Under the pieces are notes generated by a model that saw nothing but the letters and a program-made list of their open reading frames with translations, ran no database searches and was not told the DNA's origin. From Armatimonadota bacterium (GTDB lineage: Bacteria; Armatimonadota; Hebobacteria; CAIYQO01): DNA of 64,000 nucleotides. The translations under genes and the position numbers were made by a program. Below, one piece after another: positions 61,516 to 64,000 of this stretch. The stretch is taken from NCBI GenBank assembly GCA_029553475.1, contig JAKPKV010000058.1:1-64000 (forward strand), in the 5' to 3' direction. The first letter of the stretch is position 1; each line of letters begins with the position of its first letter.

Positions 61516-63036
61516 TTACACCCCCGCCGCCACCGTCCGGCAGCTTATCGCGAACGGGTTCTCGCCCGGATACCACATGCTGCATGGCAGCGGGACGTTG
61601 ATATCGCTCACGCCGAGCATCTGCACGGCGTCGAAGAGCGCCTGACCGACGTGGTCGAAGGCCACCGCGCCGTGGTGCGGGAAGCGCTTGCCGATGAGGA
61701 CGTGGCGATAGAAGCGGGCGAAATTCGGGATGGCGAACACGCCGATGCCGCCAAAACTCATCGGGTCCACGTCGAGGATGCTGCCCTCGGCCACGTAGCT
61801 CACCAGCCGGCCCTCGGCGTTGCCCTGCAGGCGGAAGAAAGTGGTGGCGCCCGGCTTGAGCTGGCCTTCCAGCGTGCCGCGGGTGATGTCCGGCGCCGCC
61901 GTCGGGCCTTCCATCAGCCGGTGCATGATGAGCTGGTATTTCATGCTGCAGTTCTTCATGCAACAGCTTGGGGTGTTCCCGCAGTGGAAGCCCATGAAGA
62001 GGTCGGCGCGGGCGGCGCCCATCAGGTCCACCTCATCGCTGACGAGATCGTTCGGCACCGTGTTGTTGATGTCGAGCAGGGTGGCCGGGACGCCGCTCGC
62101 CAGGTAGCAAAGGTATTCGCTCAACGCGCCGTAAAGATCCACCTCGCACGCCACCGGCATGCCGCGGGTGGACAGGCGGGAATTGACGTAGCAGGGCACG
62201 AAGCCGAACGCTTTCTCGAACGCCGGCCAGCATTTGTCGGCGAAGACCGCGTACTGGCGGGAGCCGAGATTCGCCTCCGCGAAACGCGTCAGCGCCAGCT
62301 CGAAGCGCGCCAACTTGGGCAGCAGGTCGGGATAGGCGTTGCCCGCGCCCAGCTCTTTCGCCATGTCGGCGGCGATGGCGGCGATGGCCGCGTCGTTCGG
62401 GTCCACCGCGTTGAAGAGCACCCAGAGATCGAGCTCGCTGTTCTCCATCACCTCCACGCCCAGGTCATAGAGCGGCTTGATGGGGGCGTTGCAGGCGAAA
62501 AAATCCTGCGGGCGCGGCCCGAAGCCGAAGATCTTCAGCCCCTGCACGCCCAGCACCAGGCGGGCGACGGTGACGAAATGCGCGACTTTCGGCGCCAGCT
62601 CCTCCGGCAGGCCCACCGGCATCTGCGGGATATAGGCGCGCAGGTTGCGCAACGCGATGTTGTAGGACGCGTTGAGCATGCCGCAGTAGGCGTCGCCGCG
62701 GTCGTCCACCAGGCCGGTCTTCGTCTCCTCGGCCGCCGCGCAGAACATCACCGGGCCGCCGAAACGCTGGGCGAAAATGGTCGTCGGACCTTCCGGGCCA
62801 AAATTGCCGAGGTAGATGACGGCGGCGTTGGCGCCGGCGGCCTTCACCGCGTCCAGCGCCTTCAGCGCGTCGGCTTCGCTCTCGATCACCACCGGGCAGG
62901 CGCTCGCCGCCACGCCCTGCGCCTGCAGCGCGTCCATCAACTTCGCCAGTCGCTTGCGCGTCAGCTCAATCGGAAAACAGTCCCGGCTGACGCCCACCAC
63001 CGCCAGCTTGACTGCTGGAGCATTGGTCAGAGACAT
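61516..63036 (-). CDS. L-fucose/L-arabinose isomerase family protein
   Basis: A 506-residue aldose-ketose isomerase of the fucose isomerase-related group (COG2407-type), which needs Mn. Residues 1-170 form the Rossmann-like N-terminal part. Candidate metal ligands fall in 'ACEVDLYGALSEYLCYLAS' (Glu), 'TLLDINNT' (Asp) and the histidine-rich 'FMGFHCGNT' or 'RFPHHGAVAFDH'. ATG 63036 has AGGAGG nine bases upstream; the frame beyond is rejected. Paired with a ribulokinase, the pathway could be L-arabinose use, but the fold group also includes fucose and other isomerases. Confidence 0.85.
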   Translation of the reverse strand: MSLTNAPAVKLAVVGVSRDCFPIELTRKRLAKLMDALQAQGVAASACPVVIESEADALKALDAVKAAGANAAVIYLGNFGPEGPTTIFAQRFGGPVMFCAAAEETKTGLVDDRGDAYCGMLNASYNIALRNLRAYIPQMPVGLPEELAPKVAHFVTVARLVLGVQGLKIFGFGPRPQDFFACNAPIKPLYDLGVEVMENSELDLWVLFNAVDPNDAAIAAIAADMAKELGAGNAYPDLLPKLARFELALTRFAEANLGSRQYAVFADKCWPAFEKAFGFVPCYVNSRLSTRGMPVACEVDLYGALSEYLCYLASGVPATLLDINNTVPNDLVSDEVDLMGAARADLFMGFHCGNTPSCCMKNCSMKYQLIMHRLMEGPTAAPDITRGTLEGQLKPGATTFFRLQGNAEGRLVSYVAEGSILDVDPMSFGGIGVFAIPNFARFYRHVLIGKRFPHHGAVAFDHVGQALFDAVQMLGVSDINVPLPCSMWYPGENPFAISCRTVAAGV

Positions 63037-63304
63037 GAAAAACCTCCTCCACACGGCTTTCGCCACGATTGGCCTACGGAGAGATACACCGCAGCGGCCC
63101 CAACAGGCCGCCGTACGGGGTAGTCTTTCGCCACGGCGACGCGATTTCCTGTTAACCCGGTGAATTTGCCTGCAATGCCGCATCCCGGCTGCCCTCTCAC
63201 CACTTCATCCTCCTGGCGGGCGAGACTCCGCCCAGCCGCGCGCGGAACCTCACCGGCACGGTTGCGCGGAAAGGCATCGGTGGGCTCATCACTGTCGCAT
63301 GGCT

Positions 63305-64000
63305 TCAATCCTTTGCCGAGGAGCTGCTCGGTTGCGCGGGCGGCAACACCGCGCGGTACGGCCGACCTGGAATCAGCCGCTCACCATCGGTGAAACCTTC
63401 GGGACGCGCGCGCAGCTCGTCAATCAATCGCGCGCGCCACCAGGAAATGCGCTCCTGCCGGGCGGGATCGGCGATCAAATTCCGGCACTCCCGTGGGTCT
63501 TCCGTCAGGTCGAAGAACTGCTCGCGGCCGTCGCCGGTATACCAGATGAATTTCTCCCGCCCGTCCGTCAGGCTCTGGTGATACGGCGCGTGTTCCAGGT
63601 GCAGGTATGCGCGCCACGCCGGATCTTCCCCCCGCAGCAGCGGCATAAGGCTGCGGCCTTCCACCGTGTCGGGAATGGGCACGCCCGCCAACTCAAGCAG
63701 CGTGGGCATCACGTCCTCCAGGCAGACCGGCGCGTCAATCGTCCGGCCGCGCTGGAAACCGCAGCGCGACGGCGCGCGCAACAGGAAGGGCACCCGTGCC
63801 GACGGCTCATACGGGAGTTGCTTCCGCCAGAGATAGTGGTCGCCCAGCATTTCTCCATGATCGGAGATGAAGCAGACCACCAGATTATCGCCGACGATGC
63901 TCGGCACGCCGGTCACGCCGTTCAGCAGCCGGCGCAGTTGATCGTCCACATGGTTGATTAACCCGTAGTAGCCCGCGCGTGTCGAGCGCAGAGCCTCCCC
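63305..64000 (-). CDS. sulfatase, C-terminal part (gene continues beyond the window)
   Basis: About 230 residues of an arylsulfatase-type enzyme; the frame stays open to position 64000, so the N-terminus with the formylglycine site lies outside. Visible are 'GYYGLINHVDDQLRRLL', 'FISDHGEMLGDHYLWRK' (metal-binding Asp/His) and 'YEPSARVPFLLRAP'. Also present are 'LEDVMPTLLELAGVPIPD' and the closing 'FDLTEDPRECRNL'. It would remove sulfate from a sulfated polysaccharide, in keeping with the lyase-like and esterase genes nearby. The 268 bases between it and the isomerase start hold no recognisable gene. Confidence 0.9.
   Translation of the reverse strand, partial: GEALRSTRAGYYGLINHVDDQLRRLLNGVTGVPSIVGDNLVVCFISDHGEMLGDHYLWRKQLPYEPSARVPFLLRAPSRCGFQRGRTIDAPVCLEDVMPTLLELAGVPIPDTVEGRSLMPLLRGEDPAWRAYLHLEHAPYHQSLTDGREKFIWYTGDGREQFFDLTEDPRECRNLIADPARQERISWWRARLIDELRARPEGFTDGERLIPGRPYRAVLPPAQPSSSSAKD

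Overview
The window is 64 kb of high-GC bacterial DNA. It is densely coding, has short intergenic gaps, and often uses GTG starts backed by clear AGGAGG-type ribosome binding sites. No rRNA, phage, integrase or CRISPR array is visible. The gene mix resembles Armatimonadota or a PVC-like lineage: a ruvX-mltG-PASTA cluster, a SpoIVB-type S55 protein with a propeller, many Gfo/Idh/MocA oxidoreductases, a GH57 enzyme, large secreted carbohydrate-active proteins and a sulfatase. That placement is an inference from gene content; no phylogenetic marker was tested.

Layout. 1-2.4 kb (minus): ruvX, mltG and a PASTA protein, for cell wall and recombination housekeeping. 2.5-4.8 kb (plus): rmlA, rmlC and rmlB homologues for a dTDP-6-deoxy sugar, with no rmlD in view. 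4.9-8.9 kb (minus): a membrane-anchored LysM protein, galT and a GH57 glucanotransferase. 9.0 kb: tRNA-Arg(CCG). 9.3-17.6 kb (minus): a catabolic cluster of two Gfo/Idh/MocA dehydrogenases, a zinc dehydrogenase, a KDG kinase-like PfkB enzyme, an M20 deacylase, a class III aminotransferase and a D-2-hydroxyacid dehydrogenase. A divergent AraC-type regulator lies at its head. 18.6-29.3 kb: two very large, head-to-head DUF4132/HEAT-repeat proteins, the second followed by an SbcD/SbcC-like (YhaO/YhaN-like) nuclease-ATPase pair. 29.5-40.1 kb: valS, a Sir2 deacylase, a DEDDh exonuclease fused to a WYL domain, aroK, glutamate dehydrogenase, a PfkB kinase, a D-2-hydroxyacid dehydrogenase, mutM and a 48-residue zinc ribbon protein. 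40.3-53.4 kb: an acetyltransferase behind a candidate attenuator, a 5'-nucleotidase, an AddB-like nuclease, the S55/propeller protein, a GT39 glycosyltransferase and a PAP2 phosphatase. 53.4-64 kb: a 1280-residue secreted lyase-like protein with an SGNH esterase, dinB, a ribulokinase with a fucose/arabinose isomerase, and the C-terminal part of a sulfatase.

Together these suggest a free-living heterotroph that degrades polysaccharides and handles unusual sugars and sugar acids.

Three non-coding observations stand out. (1) A family of short GAAACTGTTTC elements sits exactly at stop codons and is flanked by TNA repeats, like non-autonomous IS5-group insertions. (2) A leader peptide with two Trp codons and mutually exclusive RNA hairpins precedes the acetyltransferase, like a classical attenuator. 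(3) A nested inverted repeat of about 390 bp lies between aroK and the glutamate dehydrogenase. The head-to-head DUF4132 pair also shows a sharp GC drop in both adjacent N-terminal halves.
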